Positions 39,330-49,437 of a stretch of 64,000 nt of DNA are shown one piece after another; the first letter of the stretch is position 1; every line of letters begins with the position of its first letter. The stretch is from positions 22,469 through 86,468 of the forward strand of contig MWOY01000126.1 in assembly GCA_002026015.1 (NCBI GenBank), written 5' to 3'. The position numbers and the translations under genes are program-made. The notes below the pieces were generated by a model. The model was not told the origin of the DNA, ran no database searches, and saw nothing but the letters and a program-made list of their open reading frames with translations. This DNA comes from Prochlorococcus sp. HOT208_60m_808G21. GTDB taxonomy: Bacteria > Cyanobacteriota > Cyanobacteriia > PCC-6307 > Cyanobiaceae.

Positions 39330-39855
39330 TCAATTCATTGATAAAAGTATAGGAGAGTGGAAATCTATTAGAAGTACTCACACTTTAGCTTTTCAGGAAT
39401 TTGAAAACTCAACTAGTAAAATATTTATAAAACATATCAACAAAAAAAATAAAAAAGTCGTTGAAATTTTTAAAAATTATAAATTCAGTTTAAACCTCGA
39501 GAGCATAGCCATTTCTATAAACTGGCAAGCTATTAGTGATTGGGATAATGATGATATCAGTGAGGAAGATGAAACTATTCTGATTTTTTTACCCAAAGAT
39601 GAAAATTCAGGAATTGTTTTAAGAAATAAAGGCTATACAGAATCATTTATTTCATCATCCAATTATTTTGTTGATGAACAAAATAATTTACACATTAAAA
39701 CTATTTATAAATCAACAGTTTCCGAAGAAAGAATTTCCTTTTTATCCACTCATGTAAGATCCAGATTTTCTACTATTAGAAATCTGGAAAATAACTCAGT
39801 TATACAGACTTCACATACTTCAGAGATAAGAAATTTAGCTAGTTTAAAAGATTAA
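39304..39855 (+). CDS. cpeS: CpcS/CpeS-type phycobiliprotein chromophore lyase
   Basis: Attaches bilin to the Cys of beta-type phycobiliproteins. Starts at TTG 39304. Family hallmarks are in order: [60 protein letters not shown], and [20 protein letters not shown], with the final Arg-Thr-x-x-x-x-Ser-Glu-Ile-Arg block. Length 183, normal for CpeS. It ends 17 bases inside the convergent cpeB. Retention beside cpeB suggests this lyase serves that single chain. Confidence 0.85.
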   Translation: MKKNLTIINQFIDKSIGEWKSIRSTHTLAFQEFENSTSKIFIKHINKKNKKVVEIFKNYKFSLNLESIAISINWQAISDWDNDDISEEDETILIFLPKDENSGIVLRNKGYTESFISSSNYFVDEQNNLHIKTIYKSTVSEERISFLSTHVRSRFSTIRNLENNSVIQTSHTSEIRNLASLKD

Positions 39856-40351
39856 TTATCCTTTCAAATTGAAACTCTGTTTCAGATATTAATTTAGGAA
39901 GAAAGCCTTTTTTTCCGGGCATATTATTAACTGTTGAATTCAAATCAGAGATAGTTGCATCTCGCATTAATTGAAAAACCCTTCTTGCATTTCTTAAGGG
40001 TACCCCAAGAGCAAGATAAGTATTTTTAAGATCCTTCAAACAACTTTTTTCTAAAACTGATTCGTCATTAGAAATTAAAAGATAAGCAACAATCCTTAGG
40101 ATTATTTCTCCATCTCTTAAACAGACGGACATCTTATTAGTTGTATTTAAAGATATTTTTGAATTAAGTGAATCTTGATTTTCACAAATCATTGCTGTTA
40201 CAGCGTCTGCCGCGATTGCATGTGAATTATTAGTTATTGAGGTTATTGCATCTAATCTTGAGTTTGCACTATTAATAAATTCTTTTATATTGCTTAAATC
40301 ATTTAATTTCTTATCGGCTGAAAATAGTTGATTATTCTTTGAAACTGACAT
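39839..40351 (-). CDS. cpeB: Degenerate phycoerythrin beta chain
   Basis: Phycobiliprotein beta subunit of the reduced phycoerythrin found in high-light Prochlorococcus, which lack phycobilisomes. The globin-like fold is recognisable: [54 protein letters not shown] and [20 protein letters not shown]. Cys77 (in MSVCLRD) is the expected bilin-binding Cys82 equivalent; other Cys at 56 and 104 differ from normal chromophore sites, so only one bilin seems likely. Length 170. No alpha chain or linker gene is visible nearby. Confidence 0.9.
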   Translation of the reverse strand: MSVSKNNQLFSADKKLNDLSNIKEFINSANSRLDAITSITNNSHAIAADAVTAMICENQDSLNSKISLNTTNKMSVCLRDGEIILRIVAYLLISNDESVLEKSCLKDLKNTYLALGVPLRNARRVFQLMRDATISDLNSTVNNMPGKKGFLPKLISETEFQFERIINLLN

Positions 40352-40529
40352 TCCTGAAGTAAAAATTTAAATACCGTTCTTAAGAATAATACAAAGCTAG
40401 TAAAAACAATACAATTTCAAACTTAACGCAACGCTTCTTAATTAATAACTTCATTCCAAAGTGATAGTTGAAATAATTCAAATAAAAAATTTTTTTCCGC
40501 TAATATAAAATTATATTTTTAGTAAAGTT

Positions 40530-40736
40530 TTGGATCAACAAGATTTAAAATTATCAAAGAAACTTATTTCCTCATATAAAAAGAGATTGGAAAAAGAAAT
40601 TTTAGACAGAAGTATGAAATTAAAGATGCCTCAAAATAAATTTGAAGAAATAATTAATAACAATAATGAACTTATAAATTTAAAAAAAGCGTTAGAAGAT
40701 CTAGAAACGGAATCTGAATCTCATAGTAAAGTCTGA
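40530..40736 (+). CDS. Small charged hypothetical protein, 68 aa
   Basis: TTG start 40530; TTG-started small proteins recur in this genome. A highly charged helix (KKLISSYKKRLEKEILDRSM, then NNNELINLKKALEDLETESE) suggests a coiled coil. No family recognised. It lies 22 bases upstream of the helicase in the same direction and may be co-transcribed. Confidence 0.5.
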   Translation: MDQQDLKLSKKLISSYKKRLEKEILDRSMKLKMPQNKFEEIINNNNELINLKKALEDLETESESHSKV

Positions 40737-40758
40737 TTTTTGAAAAACCCTTCTAAAA

Positions 40759-43167
40759 GTGCCTCAAAACAACAATTTCCTTTTTAAGTCCCTAAACAAT
40801 CAACAACTTCAAGCAGTAAAACATGTTTATGGACCACTATTAGTTGTAGCAGGTGCAGGTAGCGGAAAAACTAAGGCTCTTACTCACAGAATTGCAAACC
40901 TTATTGAGGGTAACTCTATAGATCCCTACAACATTCTCGCGGTCACTTTCACTAACAAAGCTGCTAAAGAAATGAAAGCAAGATTAGAGGTTCTTCTAGC
41001 CCAAGAATTAGCTTTTAATCAATTTGGTCAGCCTTGGACAACTCTCAAAGAAATTGATCAAAATCAATTAAGAACAAACGTTCACCAAGAGAGGCTTCAG
41101 AACCTTTGGATCGGTACTTTCCATTCCTTATTTTCAAGACTTCTGAGATACGATATTGAAAAATATAATGATCCAGAAGGCCTAAAATGGACAAGACAAT
41201 TTTCAATATATGATGAAACAGATTCTCAAACATTAGTAAAAGAAATTATCAGTCAAGATATGAATCTTGACCCAAAAAGATATGATCCCAAAAAGATTAA
41301 AAGATTAATAAGTAATGCTAAAAATCAATGCTTAACTTCTAACGATCTTTTAGAAAAAGCAGATAATAATTTTGATAAAACAGTTGCAGAAGCCTACAAG
41401 AGATATAGGATTGCGCTCTCAAAAAATAATTCTTTAGACTTTGATGATCTTCTACTTTTGCCTGTTTTCTTATTGAGGCAAAATGATATTGTAAGAGATT
41501 ACTGGCACAAAAGATTTAAACATATTTTAGTTGACGAATATCAAGATACAAATAGAACACAATATGAACTTATAAAATTAATTACGGCTGGAAATACTGA
41601 ACCAAAAAAATTCTTCAATTGGGAAGATCGGTCAATTTTTGTAGTTGGAGATGCTGATCAAAGTATTTATAGTTTCAGAGCAGCTGACTTCAGAATTTTA
41701 ATTGGTTTTCAAGAAGATTTTAAAACTTCAATCAATGACGAGACAAAATCATCTTTAATTAAATTAGAAGAAAATTATAGGTCATCTTCCAATATCCTTG
41801 ATGCTGCAAACTCACTAATTGAAAACAACTCTGAAAGAATTGACAAAGTTTTAAAGGCTACTAAAGAAAAAGGGGAACTTTTAACATTACTCAGCTGTGA
41901 TGATGAAATTTCCGAGGCAGAAGCAATTACCAATAAAATAAAATCACTCAATAACTATAATCAAAACCCAATTTGGAAAAATTTTGCAATTTTATATCGA
42001 ACAAGAGCTCAGTCGAGAGTACTAGAAGAATCTCTTGTAAGGTGGCGCATTCCTTATACAATTTTTGGAGGATTGCGTTTTTATGATAGAAGAGAAATTA
42101 AAGATGCAATAGCATATTTGAAAGTTCTGGTTAATTCTTCAGATAACGTTAGTCTTTTACGAATCATAAATGTTCCTAGAAGAGGGATTGGTAAGACTAC
42201 TATTCAAAAACTTAATGAACTATCTAATAGGTTAAATATCCCATTATGGGAGGTTCTTAATGATAAGCAAAGTCTTGAAGAAACAATAGGCCGATCATCA
42301 AAAGGAATTAATAAATTTACTGAAATCATGAATGATCTACTGTGTTATCTAGAAAATTCGGGTCCCGCTCAACTACTACAACTTATATTAGAAAAAAGTG
42401 GTTATTTAAGTGACTTGCTCTCTAGTGGGACTGAAGAATCTGAAGATAGAAGAAATAATTTACAAGAACTAATTAATGCAGCTACTCAATATGAAGAAGA
42501 AACAGAAAGTGGAGATGTGGAAGGATTTCTTTCTACAGCAGCCTTAACAACTGATAATGATACGAAGAAAAATAATCCTAACTCTGTAACTCTCATGACT
42601 CTGCATAATAGTAAAGGTTTAGAATTTCAAAATGTTTTTATCACTGGGCTAGAACAAGGTCTCTTCCCTAGCCATAGATCAATAGATACTCCCTCACTTC
42701 TTGAAGAGGAAAGAAGATTATGCTATGTAGGTATTACTAGAGCTAAAGAAAGAGTTTTCTTAAGTCATGCCAGAGAAAGAAGATTATGGGGTGGCATGCG
42801 TGAAGCAACAATTCCTTCAATATTTCTTTCGGAAATACCTGAAGATTTAATGGATGGAGAATTACCACAAACTGGTGGTGCTTCAATTAGAAGAGATTGG
42901 CATCTTGATCGTTTAACTAGAGTTGATCGAAACAATCCAAATGAATTTGTTAACAAACCAATAAATGCAGTAAGGAAATTATATTCAGGTCCCACTAAAG
43001 GGAAAAGCTGGATAGTTGGAGATATGCTAATTCACTCAAAGTTTGGGAAAGGTGAAATCATACATATTTTTGGGAGTGGGGAAAAAATATCTTTAGCAGT
43101 AAAATTTGGTGATAAAGGAAGTAAAATTCTTGATCCCAGATTAGCTCCAATTCGTTATGTAAGTTAA
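40759..43167 (+). CDS. pcrA: UvrD/PcrA-type superfamily 1 DNA helicase
   Basis: 3'-to-5' ATP-driven DNA helicase for repair and replication. GTG start 40759. The 802 residues carry the superfamily 1A motifs in order: Q-motif LNNQQLQAV, Walker A (AGAGSGKTKA, residues 31-40), motif Ia TFTNKAAKEMKARL, II DEYQDTN, III GDADQSIYSFR, IV YRTRAQSR, V LMTLHNSKGLEFQNVFITGL, VI CYVGITRAKERVF. Length is typical of PcrA/UvrD. Confidence 0.95.
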   Translation: MPQNNNFLFKSLNNQQLQAVKHVYGPLLVVAGAGSGKTKALTHRIANLIEGNSIDPYNILAVTFTNKAAKEMKARLEVLLAQELAFNQFGQPWTTLKEIDQNQLRTNVHQERLQNLWIGTFHSLFSRLLRYDIEKYNDPEGLKWTRQFSIYDETDSQTLVKEIISQDMNLDPKRYDPKKIKRLISNAKNQCLTSNDLLEKADNNFDKTVAEAYKRYRIALSKNNSLDFDDLLLLPVFLLRQNDIVRDYWHKRFKHILVDEYQDTNRTQYELIKLITAGNTEPKKFFNWEDRSIFVVGDADQSIYSFRAADFRILIGFQEDFKTSINDETKSSLIKLEENYRSSSNILDAANSLIENNSERIDKVLKATKEKGELLTLLSCDDEISEAEAITNKIKSLNNYNQNPIWKNFAILYRTRAQSRVLEESLVRWRIPYTIFGGLRFYDRREIKDAIAYLKVLVNSSDNVSLLRIINVPRRGIGKTTIQKLNELSNRLNIPLWEVLNDKQSLEETIGRSSKGINKFTEIMNDLLCYLENSGPAQLLQLILEKSGYLSDLLSSGTEESEDRRNNLQELINAATQYEEETESGDVEGFLSTAALTTDNDTKKNNPNSVTLMTLHNSKGLEFQNVFITGLEQGLFPSHRSIDTPSLLEEERRLCYVGITRAKERVFLSHARERRLWGGMREATIPSIFLSEIPEDLMDGELPQTGGASIRRDWHLDRLTRVDRNNPNEFVNKPINAVRKLYSGPTKGKSWIVGDMLIHSKFGKGEIIHIFGSGEKISLAVKFGDKGSKILDPRLAPIRYVS

Positions 43168-43172
43168 AACTC

Positions 43173-44420
43173 ATGAACGATATCTCTGATTACATCCAAG
43201 GAGAATTAATCAAAACTCCATTTAATCTATATAACCTAATTGCTAAATACATAGAATCTAATAACAATACTAAAGTAGCTTTTGTTGGCGGTTATTTAAG
43301 AGATTTATTAATTAGTAAATTCCACAAAAAATCGTTTTCTAAACCTGTAGATATTGATCTTGTTATTGAAGGATCCTCTATTTCTCTTGCAAAATTTATA
43401 AAAAAAAATATTGTTAATGTAGATTTATGTTTAATCAAGGAATTTAATTTATATAACACTGTAGAAATAAATATTAATGACTATAAAATTGATATTGCTT
43501 CTGCAAGAAAAGAAATTTATTCTGCTCCAGGCTTAAATCCCACAGTAAATAAAAGTACTATTGAGGAGGATCTTAAGAGAAGAGATTTCACTATTAATTC
43601 AATAGCCTTCGAGGTCTCGACAAGGAAAATCTATGATCTTTATGGTGGAATTTCTGATATAAAAAGTAAAAGATTGAACTTACTTCACAGTAATAGTATT
43701 TCAGATGATCCAAGTAGATTAATTAGATGTGCAAAATATGCTTCAAGGTTAGATTTCAATATTTCAAATAATTCCCTCAAACAATCTCAAGAAACAGTTA
43801 GACAATGGCCATGGAAAAGTTCAGAAACTCATCAAAAAAAGATTCACCCTCCTGCACTAGGCATTCGAATAAGGATGGAACTAGCTGAAATATGCAAACA
43901 CGATAATTTGACTAATGTGATTTCGATAATTCAAAAATGGGAAATTATCTCAATCTTAAATGAAAATATTAAAGTCGATAAAAGATTTTTAAGAGGACTA
44001 AATTGGATTAAGAAGTTAAAGGGAAATCATATGCTTTACTTATTAAAAGATGCAGAAGATTTAGAAAAAGCATGTCAAAGATTTTTGGTAAATAATAGTG
44101 AGATAAAAATATTAGAAGATTATATAAATACCAAAAAGATATTAAATACAAACCAAAAAAAATTCAATCATTTTTCTCCATCAAGTTGGACAGAATTTAT
44201 TGAGGACAGAAACCTTAATGATGAGACAGTCAAATTATTAATTTGTGATGGAGGACCATACTGGCGCAAATTGTTTAAGTGGTTATTTATTTACAAATTC
44301 ATAAAATCAAAAAAAGATGGAGAAACATTAAAAAAAGAAGGATGGAAACCAGGGAAGGAGATGGGAAAGGAAATAAAAAGATTAAGATATTTGGAAATTG
44401 ACAAATTAAACATAAATTAA
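43173..44420 (+). CDS. cca: Class II tRNA nucleotidyltransferase / poly(A) polymerase family
   Basis: Adds CCA to tRNA 3' ends or acts as a related nucleotidyltransferase. Starts ATG 43173. The catalytic head shows FVGGYLRDLLI (G-G-x-x-R-D) and VDIDLVIEG (the D-x-D metal site), then IEEDLKRRDFTINSIAF (RRDFTIN motif) and SDDPSRLIRCAKYASRL. The C-terminal half is diverged and Lys-rich. tRNA genes here do not encode CCA, so a CCA-adding enzyme is required. Its stop is directly adjacent to the selD-fusion stop (44420/44421). Confidence 0.9.
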   Translation: MNDISDYIQGELIKTPFNLYNLIAKYIESNNNTKVAFVGGYLRDLLISKFHKKSFSKPVDIDLVIEGSSISLAKFIKKNIVNVDLCLIKEFNLYNTVEININDYKIDIASARKEIYSAPGLNPTVNKSTIEEDLKRRDFTINSIAFEVSTRKIYDLYGGISDIKSKRLNLLHSNSISDDPSRLIRCAKYASRLDFNISNNSLKQSQETVRQWPWKSSETHQKKIHPPALGIRIRMELAEICKHDNLTNVISIIQKWEIISILNENIKVDKRFLRGLNWIKKLKGNHMLYLLKDAEDLEKACQRFLVNNSEIKILEDYINTKKILNTNQKKFNHFSPSSWTEFIEDRNLNDETVKLLICDGGPYWRKLFKWLFIYKFIKSKKDGETLKKEGWKPGKEMGKEIKRLRYLEIDKLNIN

Positions 44421-46592
44421 TTACATTTTTACAACCTCTCCCACCTTATACCATTTATCCTTTAGAACATTTTCATATTTACGATTGCAACTAATCAACA
44501 AGGGTCCACATGTTTGAGGATCTAATAGTAATGATATTCTCTCGTTAAAAGTCTCTTGATCTAATGAATTTTCGTTTAAAAAATTAATTATTCTTTTTTG
44601 CCTATTTACTTTATAAATTTTATCAAAAATTTCTTTATTAGATTTAAAGAAAGTACTTTTAACATCTTTTCTTATTAAATCGAATACTCCAGGATAAGCT
44701 TTAAATGCAAATAAATCTAATAAAACTTTGAGTGGCTCAAGATTATTGCTTTTCCTATATAAATTAGATGATTCAACCATTTCTTTAAGATGTCCAATAA
44801 ATCCATATCCAGTAATGTCAGTCGCAGCATTGACTAATGATTCTTTAAACTGATTTTGAAAAAGATAAATTTCATCAATCAAATATTGCTGACTCTTTAC
44901 CAAATTATTAATTACTTCAGAAGAACTACCCAGCATATTAATATTTTGCATTTGACCGGCAAAGTAAATCCCAACGCCCAGAGGTCTAGACATCATGAGA
45001 ATATCTCCAATATTCATTCCAGATTTAAGCCATGGTTTTGCTCCATTTTTTAAAATACCTTGAACTGTTAAAGAAATATCTATTCCTAATGAATAAGGTT
45101 TATTTACTAAACTTCTTGCCTCGAAAGTATGGCCTCCAAGTAATTCACCTCCATGATTCTCAACTGTTGATTTTATACCTCGAAGTGATTGAGAAAAAAG
45201 GTAACTCTGAAATTCCCTTTCAACTTTTGGTAATGAAATTAAAGCCTGCGCGGATGAAAGTTTTGCTCCGCATGCCCACAAATCTGAGCAAGCATGCAAA
45301 GTAGTAATTTTTGCATTAAGCCAAGGATCACTTACCAAAGCAGGAAATCCATCTACACTTTGCAAGATAATATCTTGACCATTTTGATATATCTCAACTG
45401 AATCTTCAGGTGATGAGGCAAAAGAATTTAAATTAGAATTTATTAATGATTTATTCAAAACAAACTGAGGAATTTTAGCTGCACACCCTCTGCAATCATT
45501 CAATGAAATATTTTTTTCACTACTTTTCATAATTAGCCTTTTTGATCTGAACTTTTTAATAAAGTTGAGATCAATTTTATGCTTTAAAATCCAAAAAATA
45601 AAAGCAGGGCCGAAAACAAAATTACGATAAATAGCAAAAGCCTTTGGATGATGGCTTGGAAATATATTTACTATTTGCAATCCGATCTTTTGAGGAAACC
45701 ACTTTTTTAATGATCTCCCTTCTATATCTTTTTTTAGATTTTGTACTAATGTATTTACAACTTTTATTGCAAAAACTCCCGATGCTGGTCTTTTTGCTGA
45801 ACCTACAACTGCGCAATCCCCGACAGCAAAGATTCCAGAGAGACTTTTTATCTTTAAATTCTGATTTGTAATTATTCTGCCATAAGAATCCGAATCTAAT
45901 AATTTTTTTTGTGCCCATAACGGAGATGTATTTCCAGTACATAAAAGAATCTTGCCATAATCAAAATTAAGTTTTTCAACTAAATCAATATTGGAATTCT
46001 GTAAACTTTTTAGAATTGCATTATTGATTTTTCTTGAATCACATAATAGTTTTAAAGGTCTATCTCCCCATCTTTTTCTCAAAGCATAAGATACTTCAAT
46101 TGCAGCAAGGCCACTCCCAACAATTACAAATGGAAGTTCATGAACAGAATCAAAAATGTCCTCTTTTAGTATTGAGTCATAAGCCCTTAAAAAAGGTTTA
46201 ATTGAAAAAGCATTTCGATTTTTAACTAGTGATTCAAATTCTTTTGGAATTATTGTTTGACTTCCATAATTAAGCACCAACTTTGAATAATTAACTGAAG
46301 GTCTATTACTTAAAACAACTTTCTTTAAATTGAAATCAATATCCTTTACTTCTTCTTCTATAAAAGATACTTTTGCATTTTTTGCTAAAGATTTTATGTC
46401 AATTAAACTATCTTCTAAAGTGATTGATTTTGAAATCACCGATGGGAATATCGCCGAATAAACCAAATGAGAATCTCTAGATATAATTGAAACAGGAATT
46501 TCTGGCATTAATTTAGGAAACATTAACCATTTCCTCAATAAAGAAACATTTGAGTGTCCTCCTCCAATTAGTACCAGATGATTAAAAGTCAT
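44421..46592 (-). CDS. selD: Flavoprotein-selenophosphate synthetase fusion (SelD)
   Basis: Two enzymes in one chain of 723 residues. Residues 1-355 are a pyridine nucleotide-disulfide/NDH2-like flavoprotein (LVLIGGGHSNVSLLR dinucleotide fold, FVIVGSGLAAIEVSYALRKR second fold, IFAVGDCAVVG near the C-side). Residues about 365-723 are SelD: DCRGCAAKIPQFVL with Cys367/Cys370 and Lys373, then LQSVDGFPALVSDPWLNAKI, GHTFEARSLVNK. SelD makes selenophosphate from selenide and ATP. The Sec position is Cys. No selA, selB or selenoprotein is seen in this window. Confidence 0.9.
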   Translation of the reverse strand: MTFNHLVLIGGGHSNVSLLRKWLMFPKLMPEIPVSIISRDSHLVYSAIFPSVISKSITLEDSLIDIKSLAKNAKVSFIEEEVKDIDFNLKKVVLSNRPSVNYSKLVLNYGSQTIIPKEFESLVKNRNAFSIKPFLRAYDSILKEDIFDSVHELPFVIVGSGLAAIEVSYALRKRWGDRPLKLLCDSRKINNAILKSLQNSNIDLVEKLNFDYGKILLCTGNTSPLWAQKKLLDSDSYGRIITNQNLKIKSLSGIFAVGDCAVVGSAKRPASGVFAIKVVNTLVQNLKKDIEGRSLKKWFPQKIGLQIVNIFPSHHPKAFAIYRNFVFGPAFIFWILKHKIDLNFIKKFRSKRLIMKSSEKNISLNDCRGCAAKIPQFVLNKSLINSNLNSFASSPEDSVEIYQNGQDIILQSVDGFPALVSDPWLNAKITTLHACSDLWACGAKLSSAQALISLPKVEREFQSYLFSQSLRGIKSTVENHGGELLGGHTFEARSLVNKPYSLGIDISLTVQGILKNGAKPWLKSGMNIGDILMMSRPLGVGIYFAGQMQNINMLGSSSEVINNLVKSQQYLIDEIYLFQNQFKESLVNAATDITGYGFIGHLKEMVESSNLYRKSNNLEPLKVLLDLFAFKAYPGVFDLIRKDVKSTFFKSNKEIFDKIYKVNRQKRIINFLNENSLDQETFNERISLLLDPQTCGPLLISCNRKYENVLKDKWYKVGEVVKM

Positions 46593-46602
46593 TTACATCA
46601 TT

Positions 46603-47496
46603 ATGAATAAAGAACATTTATTACCAATTGAAAAATCAAGATTAGGAGTGATTGGTGGAAGTGGATTTTATTCAATGGATCAAATAGAGTACTTAAGAGA
46701 AATAGAAATCAATACTCCCTATGGTAAACCTTCTGATTCAATAAAAGTATATAATCTTGGAAACCTTGAGATAGCATTCATTCCTAGACATGGCAGAACA
46801 CATAGTTTAAATCCTTCTGAAATCCCTTACAAAGCTAATATTTGGGCTCTAAGATCAATAGGAGTAAGATGGATTATTGCTCCATCAGCAGTTGGTTCAT
46901 TACAAGAACAGATAAGACCTCTCGATATAGTGGTTCCAGATCAATTTATAGACCGGACAAAAAATAGACCTGCAACCTTCTTTAACGAGGGAGCTGTTGC
47001 TCACGTAACTATGGGAGATCCCTTCTGCACAAATTTATCACGTATATTAAGTGAAATTGGAGAAAAAAATATTCCTGGGGGTAGACAATTGCATAGAGGG
47101 GGTACCTATCTAGCAATGGAAGGTCCCGCTTTCTCAACTAGAGCAGAATCTAATTTATATAGGAGTTGGGGATGTTCAATAATTGGAATGACGAACCATA
47201 CAGAAGCAAGATTAGCTAAAGAAGCTGAGATAGCTTACTCCTCTCTATCTATGGTTACTGATTATGATTGCTGGCATCAAACTCATCAAGAAGTTTCTGT
47301 AGAGATGGTTTTGGATAATCTTAGATCAAATACTGAAGTGGCTAATAAAATAATATTTGAAGTAGCTAAATTAATTGAAAAAGAAAGACCAAAAAGTAAG
47401 TCTCATTTTTCATTAAAAGATGGATTGATAACCCAAAAAGAAAATATCCCAAGCTCCACAAAAGAGAAACTAAGGATATTTACTGATTCTTATTAG
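46603..47496 (+). CDS. mtnP: S-methyl-5'-thioadenosine phosphorylase
   Basis: Phosphorolysis of methylthioadenosine to adenine and methylthioribose-1-phosphate, recycling SAM by-products. The 297 residues start MNKEHLLPIEKSRLGVIGGS (phosphate-binding G-G-S-G), followed by FIPRHGRTHSLNPSEIPYKA and the base-recognition SMVTDYDCWHQTHQEVSVE. MTAP rather than purine nucleoside phosphorylase by these blocks. It is divergent from the selD fusion, with only a 10-base gap. Confidence 0.95.
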   Translation: MNKEHLLPIEKSRLGVIGGSGFYSMDQIEYLREIEINTPYGKPSDSIKVYNLGNLEIAFIPRHGRTHSLNPSEIPYKANIWALRSIGVRWIIAPSAVGSLQEQIRPLDIVVPDQFIDRTKNRPATFFNEGAVAHVTMGDPFCTNLSRILSEIGEKNIPGGRQLHRGGTYLAMEGPAFSTRAESNLYRSWGCSIIGMTNHTEARLAKEAEIAYSSLSMVTDYDCWHQTHQEVSVEMVLDNLRSNTEVANKIIFEVAKLIEKERPKSKSHFSLKDGLITQKENIPSSTKEKLRIFTDSY

Positions 47497-47539
47497 GCTT
47501 ATTTGATATAAGTGATTATCAGGTCAAGGTAAGGAATTG

Positions 47540-47737
47540 TTAGCCTCCAGCTCCAACGCCTTGGTATGAACCATAGAAGAAAATTCCTAATACGAAGATA
47601 ACTGCAATTCCGCCTGCTGTAGCAACAAGCCATAGAGGAAGAGTTCCTTCAGTCCATCTTCTTTCCCATGCAACAGCTGGTCTACCGTCGGGAAGTCTAT
47701 CTGGAATTCTTCCATCAGGTCCTTTTAATTTACTCAT
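47540..47737 (-). CDS. psbJ: Photosystem II reaction centre protein J
   Basis: 65-residue PSII subunit. The helix [20 protein letters not shown] followed by [15 protein letters not shown] is PsbJ; the N-terminal 28 residues are a hydrophilic extension ([20 protein letters not shown]). Last gene of the psbEFLJ operon, minus strand. Confidence 0.97.
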   Translation of the reverse strand: MSKLKGPDGRIPDRLPDGRPAVAWERRWTEGTLPLWLVATAGGIAVIFVLGIFFYGSYQGVGAGG

Positions 47738-47746
47738 GATTTTAAT

Positions 47747-47866
47747 TTAATTGAAAAAGTAACTGGAAAATAAAATTCCCAATACAAAAACTGATAATAA
47801 GCCTAAATAAAGGCTTGTACGATTAAGTTCAACTGGAACTTTGTTAGGATTTTCGTTTACTTGCAT
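47747..47866 (-). CDS. psbL: Photosystem II reaction centre protein L
   Basis: 39-residue PSII subunit, [20 protein letters not shown] then [20 protein letters not shown] longer open frame extends upstream to 47959 but only the part from ATG 47866 matches PsbL, and starting there leaves a clean 11-base gap to psbF. Confidence 0.97.
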
Positions 47867-47877
47867 GATAGTTAAAT

Positions 47878-48024
47878 TTATCGGGCTACGAATTGCATAG
47901 CAGCAATAGAACCTAAAAAGAATACTGATGGGATAGCTAGAGCGTGAACTGCTAGCCAACGGACAGTAAATATAGGATAAACGCGGACTTCCGCAGCCTG
48001 CATTGGAGCTTGAGAATTAGTCAT
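47878..48024 (-). CDS. psbF: Cytochrome b559 beta subunit
   Basis: 48 residues; [20 protein letters not shown] then [18 protein letters not shown], with the heme-ligating His in [10 protein letters not shown]. Together with PsbE makes the b559 heme protein of PSII. Starts ATG 48024. Confidence 0.98.
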
Positions 48025-48026
48025 TG

Positions 48027-48275
48027 TTATTTTGTTCTTAAATCTAGTTGAGATTTAGCTTCATATCTTTGTGTTACGACAGGTGCTTTAGATTCAGATG
48101 ATTGGAAATAACTATCTGGACGAGGAGTTCCGAAAGCATCGTAGGCTAAGCCTGTATATACAAATAAGAAGCCTGCTATAAAGATAGCTGGTAATGTTAC
48201 TGCATGAATAATCCAGTATCTAATACTGGTGATTATTTCAAAGAATGGGCGTTCACCCGTTGAACCTGCGGCCAT
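48027..48275 (-). CDS. psbE: Cytochrome b559 alpha subunit
   Basis: 82 residues from ATG 48275 (a GTG at 48281 would add two). Sequence [20 protein letters not shown] then [17 protein letters not shown] has the heme His in WIIHAVTLP. First gene of psbEFLJ, minus strand; two bases separate its stop from psbF. Confidence 0.98.
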
Positions 48276-48411
48276 AATCACAAATGTTTACCCTATGATC
48301 TTACAGTGTAAAATCATAAGTTCGCGAAGAAATTAACAGGTTGGTTACAGACAGTTGCTAAATCTTTCAAAAATTAATTTTTTTTTTACTATTAACTCAA
48401 GTTATTTAAAG

Positions 48412-49428
48412 TTAGCTATTCCATTTAAGAATATAACCACGCTCTCCAAGTACAAATCCTTTTTGATTGTCTAAGGCCTCCTTATCAAGAAAAACTATTT
48501 TAATGTAGTTTGTTGGCAATTCAGAAGCAATCGGATCTTTATTCCAAGTTTTACCTTGATCTTTACTTACTATTAAAGTTCCATTACCCCCTCCAGCCCA
48601 TATATCACCATTTGGATCCCATCCCATGTCTAAATAATTGTATCCATTAAGAATTGGTATAACAGGCTTTGACCAATTTTCTAGATCATTAGTATCTTCA
48701 TTAAATCTAATTTCTGCTCCTCTAGAAAGCATCCATAAACTTCCTTCTGGATTAAAACCAATACTTTGAACTCTTTTGCTACTGGCTCTTTGATGAGCAA
48801 TCCATGCATCACTATCCTTTTCCAAAGTAGAAAAGAAATTACCTAGACTACTTACACTGACATAATCTCCTTTGTTAGTTCTTCTTAAATCTCTTACACC
48901 TCCAGAACCAGATGCATCTATAACTTTTGCATTCCATGATTCACCACTGTCTGATGTTTCATAAATAGCACCTGCTGTGGTAGCCAATTCTGCAACACCA
49001 GCATCGACAGTTGTTATTAGAAATGGTTGGCCTGGTAATTTGTTACCTAGAGATAAACGTGTCCAATTCTTTCCTGCATCAAGTGTATGCATAACTAATG
49101 AAGGCTGACCTATTAACCATCCCTCTCCTCCTTTAAAATCTATATCTAGGAGACGAAAGTTCTCTTCACTTGGTAAATCTAAATTTCTTTTTTCCCAAGT
49201 TTCTCCTCCATCATTAGATTCCATAATAAGTCTATTAGAACCTACTAAAAATCCATTTTTATCATCTACAAAATCAACATCTAAAGCATTAGCTTGGTCC
49301 TCAAACTGAATTGTTTTCCACGGGCTGCTATCACTCATCTTTACTCCTGTAGATGAACAACTGCTCAATACAAAACAAAGAAGAACTGATAAAAGAAGAT
49401 TGGGAATACTAGTAATAATTTTTTTCAT
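48412..49428 (-). CDS. ycf48: Photosystem II assembly factor Ycf48/HCF136
   Basis: Lumenal or periplasmic-facing assembly factor that binds D1 early in PSII biogenesis. The 338 residues begin with a lipoprotein signal (lipobox LSSC, lipidated Cys24) and form a beta-propeller of repeats with the [16 protein letters not shown] blades (GGETWEK, GKNWTRL, GESWNAK, GKTWNKD), each with the G-x-x-W motif. Upstream of psbEFLJ and downstream of rubA, as in other cyanobacteria. Confidence 0.95.
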   Translation of the reverse strand: MKKIITSIPNLLLSVLLCFVLSSCSSTGVKMSDSSPWKTIQFEDQANALDVDFVDDKNGFLVGSNRLIMESNDGGETWEKRNLDLPSEENFRLLDIDFKGGEGWLIGQPSLVMHTLDAGKNWTRLSLGNKLPGQPFLITTVDAGVAELATTAGAIYETSDSGESWNAKVIDASGSGGVRDLRRTNKGDYVSVSSLGNFFSTLEKDSDAWIAHQRASSKRVQSIGFNPEGSLWMLSRGAEIRFNEDTNDLENWSKPVIPILNGYNYLDMGWDPNGDIWAGGGNGTLIVSKDQGKTWNKDPIASELPTNYIKIVFLDKEALDNQKGFVLGERGYILKWNS

Positions 49429-49437
49429 TTGTATATA

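Noticed and set aside
39839..40351. Full phycobilisome operon
   Set aside because: Only a beta chain and one lyase are present; no alpha chain, linker or allophycocyanin gene appears in the window.
47747..47959. psbL as a 70-codon protein
   Set aside because: The upstream 31 codons overlap psbF and do not match PsbL; the true start is ATG at 47866.
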